NCBI GenBank assembly: GCA_001557505.1
Contig: LSAX01000004.1
Location: forward strand, 992,001 to 1,056,000
Direction of reading: 5' to 3'
Length of the DNA stretch: 64,000 bases
Source of the DNA: Reticulascus tulasneorum
Lineage: Eukaryota > Ascomycota > Sordariomycetes > Glomerellales > Reticulascaceae
Positions 48,514 to 60,022 of the stretch are shown here, one piece after another (position 1 is the first letter of the stretch; the number at the start of each line of letters is the position of its first letter). The translations under genes were made by a program, and so were the position numbers. The notes below the pieces were generated by a model. It saw nothing but the letters and a program-made list of their open reading frames with translations, was not told the origin of the DNA and did no database searches.

Positions 48514-50694
48514 TTAGTCGACCTCCTCCATGGCACTGTCACCAGCATCAGCAGCCGGGGCATCGGCGACGGGAGCGTCCGCGTCGGCCTCCTCGTCGTC
48601 CTCGTCAATGTTCAGGCCAATCTGGACAAGCTTGTGGATTCGCTCGGCGAAGCCGGCAGGCTCCTCGATGGTGAAGCCCGAAACCAGGAGAGAGGTCTCG
48701 AAGAGAAGCTGGACGATCGACTTGACGGTTCGATCGCTCTCGCCGTCCGACTCGACCTTCTTCTTGAGCTCCTGGATGATGGAGCTCTTGGGAGAGATCT
48801 CGAACGTCTTCTTGGAGGACATGTACGAGGACATGGATGTGTCACGGAGAGCCTGGGCCTTCATGATACGCTCCATGTTGGCAGACCAACCGAACTGGCC
48901 AGTGCGGATAGCGCAAGGAGCGCCGGTGAGCTTGTGGCTGACAACAACCTTCTCGACCTTGTCGCCGAGGACGTTCTTGAGAGCCTTGGCAAGACCCTCA
49001 TACTCCTTCTCCTCGGCCTCGCGGAGGGTCTTCTCTTCCTCGGTCTCCTCGAGCTCGAAGTCCTTGGTGATGTCGACGAGCTTCTTGCCCTCGAACTCCT
49101 TGAGCTGAGTCATGGCATACTCGTCGATGGGATCAACAAGGAAGAGAACCTCGAAACCCTTGTCCTTGAGGGAGTCAAGGAACGGTGACTTTTGAACCGC
49201 CTTGAGCGACTCTCCGGTGATGTAGTACATGTTCTTCTGGTGCTCAGGCATGCGGGTGACGTAGTCAGCCAGCGAGGTCTGCTCATCACCAGACTTGGTG
49301 GAGCTGAATCGGAGGAGCTTGGCAAGGATGGATCGGTTCTGGGAATCCTCGTGGATTCCGAGCTTGATGTTCTTGGAGAAGGCAGTGTAGAACTTGTCGA
49401 ACTGCTCCTTGTCCTCGGCAATCTCGTTGAAGAGCTCGAGGGCCTTCTTGACGATGTTCTTCTTGATGACCTTCATAATCTTGTTCTGTTGAAGGGTCTC
49501 ACGAGACAGGTTAAGAGGAAGGTCCTCAGAGTCGACAACACCCTTGACGAAGCTGAGCCACTCGGGGATGAGGTCGGTGGCGTCATCAGTGATGAAGACA
49601 CGACGGACGTAGAGCTTGATGTTGTTCTTGGTCTTCTTGGTCTCGAAGAGGTCGAACGGAGCTCGCTTGGGGACGAAGAGGATGGCTCGGAACTCGAGCT
49701 GACCCTCGACGGAGAAGTGCTTGACACCGAGGTGGTCTTCCCAGTCATTGGACAGGGACTTGTAGAAGGCGGCATACTCCTCTTGCGTGATGTCTTGAGG
49801 GTTTCGAGTCCAGATGGGTTTTTGCTTGTTGAGCTCTTCTTCCTCGATAGTTGTCTCCTTGACCGTCCTGGTCTTCTTCTTCTTCTCCTTCTCCTCTTCC
49901 TCCTCATCATCGACCTCCTCGATCTTGGGCTTCTTGTCATCGTCGGCATCCTCAGTGGTCTCCTCAGCCTCCTCGTCAGGGACCTCCTTCTCGGTCTCCT
50001 TCTTTACGTGGAGGTAGATTGGGTAGGAGATGAACTCGGAGTGCTTCTTGATGACCTCCTTGATCTTGGCCTCGTTGAGGTACTCAGTCTGCTCATCCTT
50101 CAGGTGAAGGATGATCTTTGTTCCACGGCCAAGCGGCTCGCCATCAGTATCTGGCTCGATGCTGAACGAGGCGCCGGCGCTGGATCGCCAGATGTATTGC
50201 TCATCGTCGTTGTGCTTGGAGATGACCTCGACTTGGTCGGCAACAAGGTATGCGGAGTAGAAACCGACACCGAATTGACCAATCATGGAGATATCGGCAC
50301 CAGCAGTCAGGGCCTCCATGAACTGCTTGGTACCAGATCGGGCAATGGTACCCAAGTTGTTGACTAGATCCTGATAAAAGGGTCAGCACAAAGTTCAGGG
50401 GCAAGGTGAGCCGAGTGTGAGGTTTGTACTTACAGCCTTGGTGAAACCAATACCGGTATCCTGGATGGTCAAGGTCTTGTTCTCCTTGTCGGGGATGATG
50501 TCAACTCGGAGATCCTTGCCCGAGTCGAGCTTGCTGGGGTCTGAGAGGGCTTCATATCGGATCTTGTCAAGTGCATCAGATGCATTGGAGACAAGTTCTC
50601 GTAGGAAGATTTCCTTGTTGGAGTAGACAGTGTTGATGATCAGCGACAGGAGCTGAGAGATCTCAGCCTGGAACTCGAAGGTTTCCGCCGACAT
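48514..50694 (-). CDS. hsp90: Cytosolic heat-shock protein Hsp90
   Basis: Two exons, 50694-50434 and 50370-48514, encode 705 residues; the 63-nt intron falls in phase 0 after GFTKA. ATP-dependent chaperone that matures kinases, receptors and other clients with its co-chaperones. Seen: N-terminal ATPase domain with NKEIFLREL and [30 protein letters not shown] and [16 protein letters not shown]; a highly charged Glu/Lys linker at about 215-265; a middle domain with [19 protein letters not shown] and the catalytic-loop region [14 protein letters not shown]; a C-terminal dimerisation domain; and the terminal MEEVD that binds TPR co-chaperones, which places it in the cytosol. The length is normal. 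Long antisense frames over this gene are shadows caused by its biased codon use. Confidence 0.98.
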
Positions 50695-50725
50695 TTTGGC
50701 AATTCAGGACGCTGGGGTCGTGATG

Positions 50726-51045
50726 CTGCGTGGGTGAAGTTTTGTTAGCTGGCGGTTGCTAGGTAAGGGTGCGTTGGGGGAAGCTTTGTAGAAAAGCGGC
50801 CGACCGTTGGGAGGAAATGTTGGGGGGGAAGGAAGATATGACAAAAATGAACAAGAGCAGGAAATCGCAAGCTACAAGCAGTCTGAAGATGCTCTCGCAA
50901 TCGGCAGAGGTGCAAGTGGAATGGGAGCTTGCAGAGAGGGCGAGCTGTGGCAGCAAGGCTGAGGACTTCTGGTGAAGAGCTCGGCCAGAGCAGGCGCAGG
51001 AAAAAGGAATTGGGGTAGCAGAGCGGAAGAGTGGTGCGGGCTTAC
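50726..51045 (-). other. Probable 5'-UTR intron of hsp90
   Basis: On the minus strand a GTAAG donor after TCAAG at 51045 and a CACGCAG acceptor ending at 50726 bound a 320-nt interval, with a perfect GCTAACA branch site about 20 nt before the acceptor. The acceptor is 31 nt upstream of the hsp90 ATG. No gene is seen inside. Leader introns are common in highly expressed fungal genes. Confidence 0.6.
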
Positions 51046-51370
51046 CTTGAGAGATCTATGTGTGTAGAGGCAGTGAAGCTCTCTTGGGGTAGAATCTTGA
51101 TGGGATAATTTGGGATTGGGGAGAGGTTTGCAAAAGGATGGGTTGTGGGAAGAGAGAAGAGAGGTTGTGAAGGGGAAAAAATATAGCTGTGAGAAGGTGG
51201 AAGGCGGCCCCCTAGAAAGATTGGATTGGAAGCGTATGGTCGGTCCCTTGGAGAAATTCCATGACTTTCCATCTCACTTCCAGCTTCCAGACCCTTCTCT
51301 GATTCGCCTGCCCTGCCACCACGGCAACCGCTGCCGTGCTGTGATTGGCCCGCTGCGGTAAGCTTTAGTG
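51046..51370 (-). promoter_or_regulatory. hsp90 promoter region
   Basis: Upstream of the presumed hsp90 leader. On the minus strand there is a CCAAT box (GCCAATC, 51342-51348) and, at about 51250-51285, several GGAA blocks about 10 bp apart next to TTTC. These could be gapped heat-shock elements, but no canonical triple GAA/TTC array is present. Confidence 0.35.
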
Positions 51371-52886
51371 GGACGGGGTCACAAAAAAGGATGCGTGCTT
51401 GTAACTGGTCCCCCAGGGGTCTGTGGGTGTCTCTTTCTTCAGAAGAGAGTCAGTCCTTTTGGGGGGGTCCTTCCTTCGTCCCTTGCGTGCAATGCAATCC
51501 TCATAGGGTGCCCGCTGCAAATATTGATTAAAAAATAGGATCCGTCTGTAAGAATCTCTTTTGGCATCAAATTGTTCCTGAAGTTTCTGTCCTCTACGAC
51601 TGTGTTCTACGGCATGGTGCGCCCAGGCATCCATTCCTGGGGCTGGGGTGTGCTGCCTGTCGGCAAGGCTGAAATGAAAGTGAGGCTTCCTGGCTATTTT
51701 CAATCGGCATTTTCCGGACGGGAGAAACAAAAATCCGAGCCCATCCTTGTCCTGGTTAGCTACCACATACTTTACCTTACATTATTAGAATGATTGGCCT
51801 CATATGTCCCCTTCCTTGAGAACAGCAAGAGATTGTCAGAAGACTGCAAGGGTGACGCCTTGTCTTGAATTCCCATTTGACTCTCCAACAACAAAACTCG
51901 TAGTTTGCTCCCTTAGTCTTCTGCCGAGCCGGGCATCTAGAGAATTCAGTTTGAAAGCAGCTCATGCATGTCCCCAGTCTTGTACGTAGTCGTCACTCAT
52001 CTGAGTAACTACCTTTTAGGGTGCTCCTCCTTGCATGTGAACACAGCCGCCTCTGGCATGTATCCTGCGCAGTTCCGCTTCATTGTATGGTCTTTGCAGC
52101 GGCTGTCCATGCCGCCATAAGCCTCACATGTCTCAATCAGCATGATAAAGGATTCCGTGCATTAAGACACACTTTGAGATCTTGCTTGACGTCTTTGGTC
52201 GATTGAACTATGCGATTTGAAGCCAAATATAATGTTACGTACTTCAGACTAATTTTCGCCCATTCATTTGTAGTGTTCGAAGCACGGCATTGCACCTCTG
52301 CCTGGCAAGTCTTTGACATGGGAGTATATATAAAGGAGGCGCGTATCTCTCTTCCTCAAAGGATGTAAACCGCAGTAGCGCTCTTTACCTAATCTACCTT
52401 ACTGAAGTTGGCATGGACTGGGCTGTGCGCCGCGCAGTAACTGTTCATGCATATCCTCCGTTGAAACGACCCATAAGGTCCCCCACCATGAAACTTCTGA
52501 ACCGACCTGGGACCCTTTCCGAATCCAACATCGAGAACCCTACCGTCCTGGACGTGGTGAGGTTGGAAGTAGAAATCCCGAAAGCCGAAAGGAGAAGGCG
52601 ACTAAGCTGACACTGATCGAGACTAGGACGGTGGCAGCAAACTTACAGCCCCGAAACATGGATGCCGGGACAGGGATTTAGAGTTGTGATCCGGACACAG
52701 GCCAACTTGATGACGGAAGTGAGATGGATATATCTTGCTGACGAAGCGCATTCAGCTGTCTAATCGTAGTCTAGATTGAAGGTTCCCTGCTTAGTAAAAT
52801 TGGTATCACAAAGCTACACGTTTACGAAAGGAAAAGAAATCAGTTCCCAAGCACCACAAACCAAGTCCGTTCCGCATTCCCATGCC
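51371..52886. other. Intergenic, no gene supported
   Basis: About 1.5 kb between the hsp90 promoter and the repeat array at 52887. The longest frames (up to 133 codons, minus, 51365-51766) have no motif. A TATATATAA box at 52326-52334, just upstream of a short 65-codon frame at 52413-52610, is noted, but that frame is not convincing. Confidence 0.5.
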
Positions 52887-52982
52887 CCGTGCTATGCCCC
52901 GTGCCATACTCCGTGCCATACTCCGTGCCATACTCCGTGCCATACTCCATCCCATGCCCCGTCCCATGCCCCGTCCCATGCC
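52887..52982. repeat. 12-bp minisatellite, eight units
   Basis: Eight contiguous 12-bp units: four perfect CCGTGCCATACT copies at 52899-52946, and variants CCGTCCCATGCC and CCATCCCATGCC afterwards. It ends 32 bp downstream of the stop codon of the minus-strand alpha/beta hydrolase, so it probably lies in that transcript's 3' UTR. Confidence 0.92.
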
Positions 52983-53014
52983 CCGTGACCGTGCTATCCC
53001 AAGCCCCCAAATCT

Positions 53015-53904
53015 TCAAATCCAGTTGCAGTTCGCCAGCGTCTCTTCCCCGGCCGCTCTCCTGATGCAATCAAGCAGCGCCTCCGGCTTCGTCACATTGG
53101 GACAGTGGTCGACCGAGTAGTGCAGCACGTCCACCGTCCTCCCGCTCGTCCTCTCGATCAGGCTGATGTACTTCTCTTGCAGCTCCGGCGGCACCAGGAT
53201 GTCGTTATCCGTGAACAGGTACGTCACGGGGATGTACTTGTACCCCGGGTACGTCAGGGGGTCATTGAGTGCCTGGGCTGAGTGCTTGGTGTTTTGCGCC
53301 GCGAACTCCGCGGCTTCTTCGAGAGGCAGCGAGGAGTAGAAGAAACGCGCCATCTTGTCTGCATCATGGTGGATGAAGCCATCCTGCTCGGATTTTGATT
53401 AGTGTCGAGAAGCTAGTGAGGGACAGGCATACACACGATAACCCGGTCAGGTGGTGTACCAAGAAGGCCCGAGAGAGCTTCAACGCTGCTCTCCCCTTCC
53501 TCTGGAACGAGACCCGCAATGAAGAGCAACCGCACGACTCCCCCTCCAGTGCTTTCCCCCATCGTCTCGTCCACCCCCAGGCCCAAACAACACTCGGCCG
53601 CAACAACGGCGCCGTAGGAATGCCCAACCAGAAGAACCTGTTTCCCCCGCCGAATAAGACTTTCAACCTGTCGTCGAGCGTTGGCAGCATCGTCATACAA
53701 GCCCGGCGGTATCCCTCCCGGCTCGCGCGCCGAGAGATTCTGGATGACGAGAGCCTCGTAGCCCATGATTCTGCAGACTGAGGCGATCTTTTCGTACTGA
53801 GAGGGACGCATGCAAGCTCCCGGGATGATGACAACGGCAGAATTGGCTGGGTCCATGGTCGACGACGTCGCCGCCGCCGTGCTTTCTTGATATTGTTGAG
53901 CCAT
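53015..53904 (-). CDS. Alpha/beta hydrolase
   Basis: Two exons, 53904-53437 and 53383-53015, encode 278 residues; the 53-nt intron has a GTGTGT donor and a CACTAATC branch site. Seen: an early strand and oxyanion region VVIIPGACMRPSQY at about 24-37, nucleophile elbow GHSYGA with Ser96, acidic residue in FTDNDILVP at Asp215 or 217, and catalytic His249 in VDHCPN. This is a complete catalytic triad for an esterase-like hydrolase of the EstC/AB-hydrolase-6 type. Substrate unknown; no signal peptide. The ATG at 53904 was preferred over an in-frame ATG at 54066 because the extra 54 residues are Trp/Arg-rich and precede the usual N-terminus. Donor choice among overlapping GT dinucleotides is the weakest point. 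Confidence 0.85.
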
Positions 53905-54901
53905 GTTGTAGTGCGAAATGCTCCGTTGACGGGTTGGATTGTCCTTCTCTTGTAGCCAGATCGAAAACTTAACTGCCGAGCCCTTTATACTAATACCTTT
54001 TGCATACCAGATCCGGCTCCAGTGATGCCATCGCCACCATCCCTCGCCCCGCCGCCCGCAGCGCATCCTGCCGCCATCTCGACCTTCCTAAGCCCATCCA
54101 GACCTGAGGGAACGGGAAAGAAAGCCTTGCGACTGGAAAAGGTTCCATCTCAACCAGAACTGGGACTCATCACCGTTCTGGTCCACGGAATGGCCCCTGG
54201 TCCGCGCGATCGGCCAATTATGACACGCCATCGCCAACTTGGACCTCCGGCGAGCAATCTCAAACTGCGGCTCTACAGCCCGACGCAATGGTATTGGTTG
54301 CATTCCCTTCCGCTGCAAGGCTCATTTCCCCTCCAAACCTCTCCAAGTGCTTTCTGGGGCTAAACCGGTTGTGGGAACTCGTGCGCTCCAGAAATGTATC
54401 TCATGTAAGCTGCAAGGAATCGTTCCTCCGGGGTGTGGATCCCACATGCGGTTTCCGTGTGTCGGCCGACGAGGTCACTGTTGCGGTTTTTTTCGGTGAT
54501 AAGTAAACACCCCCTGGCGATGCTTATTATGCGAACCAGACATTTGAATCTCACTCCGCTCCTTCGATGGGGCTTGAAGGAGCGGTGCCAAATACTTCAT
54601 AGGGCTAACGCGTCATGGGCGGTGATTAGGTGCTGATGGAGTCTGCACCCAAGGAGAATCGGAGCCACGTACTTGTGTCTATTTTATGTTGTCCTGCCTC
54701 CCCTTGTCTTAGATGAGATTCTTGTTGGTGGTACAGTTTCTACAGTTTCTACAGATTGCAGTCCTACCAACATGTGACTGACAACTATCCCCCCATGTGA
54801 CCATGAACCTTCTAAGTCAGGTCGTCTATTGCCCAGTAGTAGTACAGAGATCTCTCGTAGACTGGCGCAACCACGAGCTCGCCACCATTCTAGTACTCCT
54901 C
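53905..54901. other. Intergenic, no gene supported
   Basis: About 1 kb between two minus-strand genes. It should hold the hydrolase promoter. Frames here are short and motif-free. Confidence 0.6.
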
Positions 54902-55891
54902 TTATTCTTCCTTGAATCCTCCCGTAACTGGAGCCTTCGCCATGACTTCGCCGACTCGCCTATACCTTCTGTCCGCATATACCAGCCCAAACACGTCGCC
55001 CTGCCCTTCTCGCCCTTTATCACTCCCATCTAGTATCTCCTCCACCTCCCCCACGACAATAACATGATCTCTAACACTGATCAATCCTCCACTTGGTGCG
55101 TCACCGAGAAGCCTACACCTTAACACATACGACACCCCAGCCCCACTCAGGATTGGGGGCTCACTCCCTTGCGGCCCAGTCACCACACGGGTGTCCAGAC
55201 CAGTCACATTGCTTCCTCTGTAGTCTAGTTCAGCCTTACATCCCACGCTTCCCTCCAGTTCCTCGAACACCCTCTGCCCCGCGGCGTTCCCCCTCGTGAA
55301 CCAATCCGCAACCTTGGCTCCCTCCACATCACCCGCCAGGACATGGATGTTGAAGCGAGCGCTTGATTTCACGGCGTCTAGTGTGCGGCTGGGTGCTGCG
55401 ACGTTGAAGGCTACGAGAGGCTTGGGCGTCAGCGTCAATGATGTGAAGGACGACATAGTCATGGCTCTGGGAATGCTTTTGTGGGAGCTCGAGGTGTCGC
55501 TCGAAGTGCAGACCACGACCGACTGCGGCAACAGGCGCATGAGGGAACGGAGCCGTTCAGCGATGGGTAGCGATGAGGCCTCTTTCGAGGGATGTATGGA
55601 TGGCGGCTGCGGTGGAAGTGTGTTCCATTGCTGCGAATAGGAGCTCGACAGATGGAGCCTCTTGCGGAAAGGATCTATAAGAATAGCATTATTAGCTGAG
55701 ATCCCGTGCCACCTGTTGTAGTCTTGAAACTCACAGTCCGCGTCATGTCGTCCCAGTCGGCTCGAGTTCCAAGTTACGAGCTTCCCGAGTCCTCTGGTGA
55801 CTGTTGGGCGGCGCAATTGGCGCGTGACATTATGCGCAGAACGTAGGATCGAGGACTCAGCTGCCAAGCTGAGCACATGCGAACCGCTCAT
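54902..55891 (-). CDS. Flavin-reductase-like domain protein
   Basis: Two exons, 55891-55735 and 55674-54902, encode 309 residues; the 60-nt intron has a GTGAGT donor and an ATAG acceptor. After an N-terminal region rich in Ser, Arg and Leu with few acids up to about residue 50, which could be a mitochondrial presequence, the protein has a flavin-reductase fold at about 90-275: LMRLLPQSVVVCTS, then RAMTMSSFTSLTLTPKPLVAF, then RTLDAVKSSARFNIHVLAGD. These fit the FMN-binding split-barrel family of NAD(P)H:flavin oxidoreductases. The C-terminal part includes VYADRRYRRVG, also usual in this family. The partner monooxygenase, if any, is not in the window. Similar fungal proteins are mostly uncharacterised. 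Confidence 0.85.
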   Translation of the reverse strand: MSGSHVLSLAAESSILRSAHNVTRQLRRPTVTRGLGKLVTWNSSRLGRHDADCEFQDYNRWHGISANNAILIDPFRKRLHLSSSYSQQWNTLPPQPPSIHPSKEASSLPIAERLRSLMRLLPQSVVVCTSSDTSSSHKSIPRAMTMSSFTSLTLTPKPLVAFNVAAPSRTLDAVKSSARFNIHVLAGDVEGAKVADWFTRGNAAGQRVFEELEGSVGCKAELDYRGSNVTGLDTRVVTGPQGSEPPILSGAGVSYVLRCRLLGDAPSGGLISVRDHVIVVGEVEEILDGSDKGREGQGDVFGLVYADRRYRRVGEVMAKAPVTGGFKEE

Positions 55892-56760
55892 CGCACCCTC
55901 TGACGGCCGAGACGAATCATGTCCAGGTCATACCGGTGCATGAGTCGGAAAGGTAGGAAAGAAAGATAGCTTCGGCGTGTGGGTGGTTACTGGGTTCAGC
56001 TTTTCTATGGGTGATAAGAAATCCGAGCCGAGCTTTGGATGTCGGATTTCAGAATTCATATCCTACGGTAGTCCGTACATTTTTTTTAAAGGCCGGCCCA
56101 CGATTTAATTTGTCCTTGCTCAGTGGGAAGTTCCGAGGCTGCTGGTTCAGATTACCTAAGGTCCTGGGCGGCCAGCATTAATTAATTACAGCGACTCATA
56201 AGTTGGTTATGGCGCGGCGCGGGCACTTACGTTGGACGCCAAGTGCCATGTATTTAAGAGCTTCGGGCAGGGATAGCTCGCTGAAAGATTGAAGTCACAG
56301 TGCCTTTGTGGCTTGCAACTTTGAGTCTGTACTATTGGCTTAAATGTTCAAGTTCGCTCCATGTCGCGCCAATTTTATGCCAGAAACCACAGAAGTAATC
56401 AAATAGAAGAGAAGAAAAGGAGTAGAAAGAAACACAACAGAGTTGACATTTGGATCTGTAGTTTCTGCAGGATTTACAAGGATCTGGCGCAGATTCAATT
56501 GTCAATTTTGGTATCTGATGGTTCGGATGGGTGTTTGGTTTTTTTGGGATCACTGCCGACTCGCCCAATATCGATAAGTTAGCGCTTTTGGTGTGTCCCG
56601 GCGGCCGGATTAAATTTTGACGTGGAACTTCAACACCAAGCTCCAGCAACACACGAGATCTCTGACAAAAACCACAGCTACACAGGGTCTTTCCGATACA
56701 GCCCACTGGCAATTGAAATACGAACAGAGCTACCGGCCGATTTGCAATACATTCTTCACG
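55892..56760. other. Divergent intergenic region
   Basis: About 0.87 kb between the flavin-reductase-like gene (-) and bL31m (+). No gene seen; probably holds both promoters. An in-frame open stretch runs from 56617 into bL31m but has no ATG before 56761. Confidence 0.65.
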
Positions 56761-57297
56761 ATGGGGAAGCTCCCTTCCGCCCTCCCAAGGCGTCCAACCT
56801 GCCTCCTTGCCTCGCACTCCACACATACGACCACATCACGACTCCCAAGGCCGCACGCAGCCCAGCAAATAAGACACGCGGTGTTCGTCCCCCGCCCGCG
56901 GAGGCCGTACCAATTCACCCAGCTGGTCCAGCTATCCGACGGGTCGACCTTCACCGTGCGCACCACGTCCCCGGCCGCGCTGCACAAGAGCGCCAAGGAC
57001 TCGCGCAACCACATCCTCTGGCAGCCGTCGGAGAAGTCGCTCAAGAACGTCGAACTCGACGAGGCGGGCAAGCTCGCCGCGTTCAGAGAACGGTTCGGTA
57101 GAGGGTTCGATATTGCGACGCCTGCGGGGGCCGAGGGGGTGGAAGGGCAGGAAGGGGTTGCGCAGGAGGAGGATGCGTATGATTTGGGAGACTTGATCAG
57201 TGGTTATGCTGCGCGGGTGGCGAGTGAACGGGATTCGGAGAAAGTGGTCAAAGATACACCGAAGGAGGCGGACGACACTGGCAAGGGGAAGAAATAG
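56761..57297 (+). CDS. mrpl36: Mitochondrial ribosomal protein bL31m
   Basis: A single exon encodes 178 residues, close in length to yeast Mrpl36, the bL31m protein of the mitochondrial large ribosomal subunit. The first 45 residues are rich in Arg, Ser, His and Thr with almost no acidic residues, as in a mitochondrial presequence. The conserved core follows: YQFTQLVQLSDGSTFTVRT near 57-75 and DSRNHILWQPSEKSL near 86-100. The C-terminal half is acidic and then Lys-rich, a fungal extension. The start ATG is the first in frame; the open frame upstream lacks an ATG. Confidence 0.88.
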   Translation: MGKLPSALPRRPTCLLASHSTHTTTSRLPRPHAAQQIRHAVFVPRPRRPYQFTQLVQLSDGSTFTVRTTSPAALHKSAKDSRNHILWQPSEKSLKNVELDEAGKLAAFRERFGRGFDIATPAGAEGVEGQEGVAQEEDAYDLGDLISGYAARVASERDSEKVVKDTPKEADDTGKGKK

Positions 57298-57618
57298 GGA
57301 CGATAGAGCCTCGGATGTCAGAACGAGGCGACGCTGGAGAGCGAGCACAGAGTTGGAGAGTCTCGATGAGTAAGGCGAAATTAGAGTCCGGTTGGACCTC
57401 TACTGTCAAATATGTACAACATTACACCCCACCTGGTACTTTTACCACCTCACTTTCAACAAAGCTACGGCAATGAGCGGTCATGATTCCCACCCCCTCC
57501 CTATTGGTGACATGGAAATGCTTCATTCTCTCCCAAGGAACCCCAGATGGAACCTGGGAATAGCAGCCACCGGCGAGTCCATGCTGTAATGTGTAGAAGA
57601 AAACCTCGACTTCGACAA
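57298..57618. other. Convergent intergenic region
   Basis: 321 bp between the 3' ends of bL31m (+) and vps5 (-). No gene seen. Confidence 0.75.
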
Positions 57619-59467
57619 CTAGTCCGAGTCGTCGTTGATAGTTGCGCGAGCCCGGTCCACGACGGTGTTGCCCGCGGCTTTGCCCGAACCTTGGATGACA
57701 GGTGGCCGGTAGAAGACCGTCTCGTCGTCTTCGGCGTCGAGCTGCATTAGGAAAGTCTCCCATTTCTCAATCAACTGCGTATCGTTAGCCATGCCACAAG
57801 CGAAAGATGAAATCAAACAACGTACCTCCTTCTGTGCTTCAACCGCACTCTCCAAGAACGTCTCCACGCCGCTCTTGAAGTCCTCTACCTTCTCCTTCTC
57901 GAATCGGTCCAGTTCAGCCCTCATCAACTTGCCCATATCTTCAAAGAGCAGCCTGGCATGTTGCACCTTCCGTTCCGATTCGGAAACCTCGGCACTCATC
58001 TGGTTGAGTCTATCCTGCTGGCTCTTCCCCTGTCGAAGCAGCTTGTCCTGAGTAGCTTTCTTCTTCTGCAGCTCGGAGTCTGCGGATTGCCAGAAGTAGA
58101 ATGACTTCTGTCGCTGGGTGAATGCTTGCTTCACTGATCCAATCAGACGGATGTACTCTTCGATGGTAATGCCGAATGTAAGGACATCTTGTTGAGCCTG
58201 TCGGTCGTAGACATCCTGGATCGTGAGTTGGAGCTCCGACAGAGCATCAAGAGGACCGGACAGGGACGGGGATAGTTCGACAGTGGATAAGGCGTGTAGA
58301 GATGCGGAGAAATCACCCGCTGCTTCGGCCATTGCCTTTCGCTGGGTGACCATGGTCTCCATAGCTTTCAGTAGAGCCTTGAGCTGGTTTTCCAATGCGT
58401 CGAGGTACACTTTTCGATCATGGAACCACTGCACTTCATTAGCCGATCCGATATCTTCCGCAGCAACGTGATACTCACATCATCCTGCTCAACAAACTTG
58501 CTGCTGCCACCAACATTTATTCCCAGCGACCCGAGAACGCCTTTGCTCTCGCCAGGAATCGGCTCCCGTCGTTCTTTATGCTTGACATCCACATTAAAAG
58601 TCTCGCTCTCAAGGAATAGCTTCAAGTCCGCATCATGCTGCAGCGTAGGGTGCGCAGCGGTCTTGTTCAGCATCTTCTCCAGCGCCGCGCGTCGAGCTTC
58701 AACAAAGTTGCTCTCGAAACGACCGACAGCTTGCTTGTCTGGTGGGGGAGGAACAACAATTCCGGGGTTGTTCCCATGGAGGGTATTGTATAGCCACAGA
58801 AAATCGCGATATCGTCGCTTGACTTCGAACTCGCCCTGTTTATAGGCCTTCGAAGATGTCTACCGTAACTTTAGCATCTGGACAGCGTTGTCAAGCCGAA
58901 GCTACTCACCCTGGTCCGCACAGAATACACGATATGCGAGCTCGTCAGATCGCCAACCTTATGCGGGTCCCCCACGCTAATCTGAAAGCTCGGTTTCGCG
59001 GCCTGCTCGATGCTCATGCTCGGCTGCGTGCTTGTCCGTATGGGACTCGGATGCGCAGCCTGGACCGGCGGCGGGGCCCTCGGCCCAGTAGGACGATCGT
59101 ATTCATTGTCATCGACGTGATGCGGATCAGCCGGGCCAGCGCGACGCTGCTGTGCGGGCATCGTGGTTCTTATTACCATCTGCTCCTTCTGTGGCGGCAC
59201 GGGAGGTGCGTCGTGGCCTGAGTCCGGCGCATTGTCGGTGGCGCCACCGCCGAGCGGCCCCAATGGGCCGAGGGGATCATCGGCCGCTTCAATCCGGGTG
59301 GGCTGTGCCACGAGTCGACGAGGAGTGATTCGTGACGGTCGAGAGGAAGCTGTGCTTGGGGCTGCAGACGTTGTCGATGCCTGGGATGTTGAGGGGTCAT
59401 TTTGCGACGTCGGCTGCGAGGATTCGGAGACAGCCGTGTCAGCCCACGGGGTCTCTTCTAGATCCAT
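57619..59467 (-). CDS. vps5: Vps5-type sorting nexin (retromer)
   Basis: Four exons, 59467-58910, 58859-58479, 58428-57826 and 57774-57619, all joined in phase 0 across introns of 50-51 nt, encode 565 residues. Retromer-associated sorting nexins shape endosomal tubules that return receptors to the Golgi. Seen: a disordered Pro/Ser-rich N-terminus starting MDLEETPWAD; a PX domain at about 165-290 with VKRRYRDFLWLYNTL and PPPPDKQ, the phosphoinositide-binding residues; and a C-terminal BAR domain from about 315 (WFHDRKVYLDALENQLK, RQKSFYFWQSADSELQKKK) made of long helices with regular charge. The length and order are those of fungal Vps5. It lies in tandem downstream of taf5 with a 555-bp gap. 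Confidence 0.93.
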
Positions 59468-60022
59468 GGCCGAAGAGTGTATGCTATTGTGACGATGGAA
59501 AGATTCGCCCGAAGTGGATGAGATTGAATGCACAAAATATGGCAATGCACGCAACGTCAGTCGAACGTTGCAAAAGCTGGGGTGGACTACACTAAGGTTA
59601 CGCAAGTCTTTGGAAGCTGTCCGCCCTGCAAAGCTGTGCCCACACCATGTGATTCGCCGTCGCCGTGGGAGCTAGAGCCAACTTAATGTACCCTTGCTAC
59701 GTACCTACGTATGTTGCTTGTTTAAAACTGCCAACAGCATCATCTTTATTTACCAGAGGAAAATGGAAAGAAAATCTTTTTTGGAAACTTGTCCCTATAT
59801 TCATCGTATTTGATGGTGGCTTTTAAAAAACCATCAAGCTAGGTACCTTCTACCAGACAGTGCTATACTACATAAACGGTGGCCAAACTTCAATTTTCAG
59901 TTCCCCCCCTTCCTTTGCCGTGCGCCAAGACCAGGACCAAAGCCATTAGTATCCGCCTGAAGCACAGTCGGACCTTGAAGACGAAGTATTTCCTGCTCAC
60001 TGCTGCTTACTTCCTTCGGTTC
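59468..60022. other. Intergenic region between taf5 and vps5
   Basis: 555 bp containing the vps5 promoter and the taf5 3' flank. No gene seen. Confidence 0.7.

Noticed and set aside
49192..50367. 391-codon plus-strand frame antisense to hsp90
   Set aside because: Leu/Val/Asp-rich shadow of the strongly biased hsp90 codon use; the minus-strand protein is unmistakable.
51250..51300. Heat-shock element upstream of hsp90
   Set aside because: Only spaced GGAA blocks are present; no canonical contiguous GAA/TTC triplet array, so it was not called as a defined site.
52413..52610. 65-codon plus-strand frame downstream of a TATATATAA box
   Set aside because: Short, with no motif or homology I recognise; the TATA-like match alone is weak evidence.
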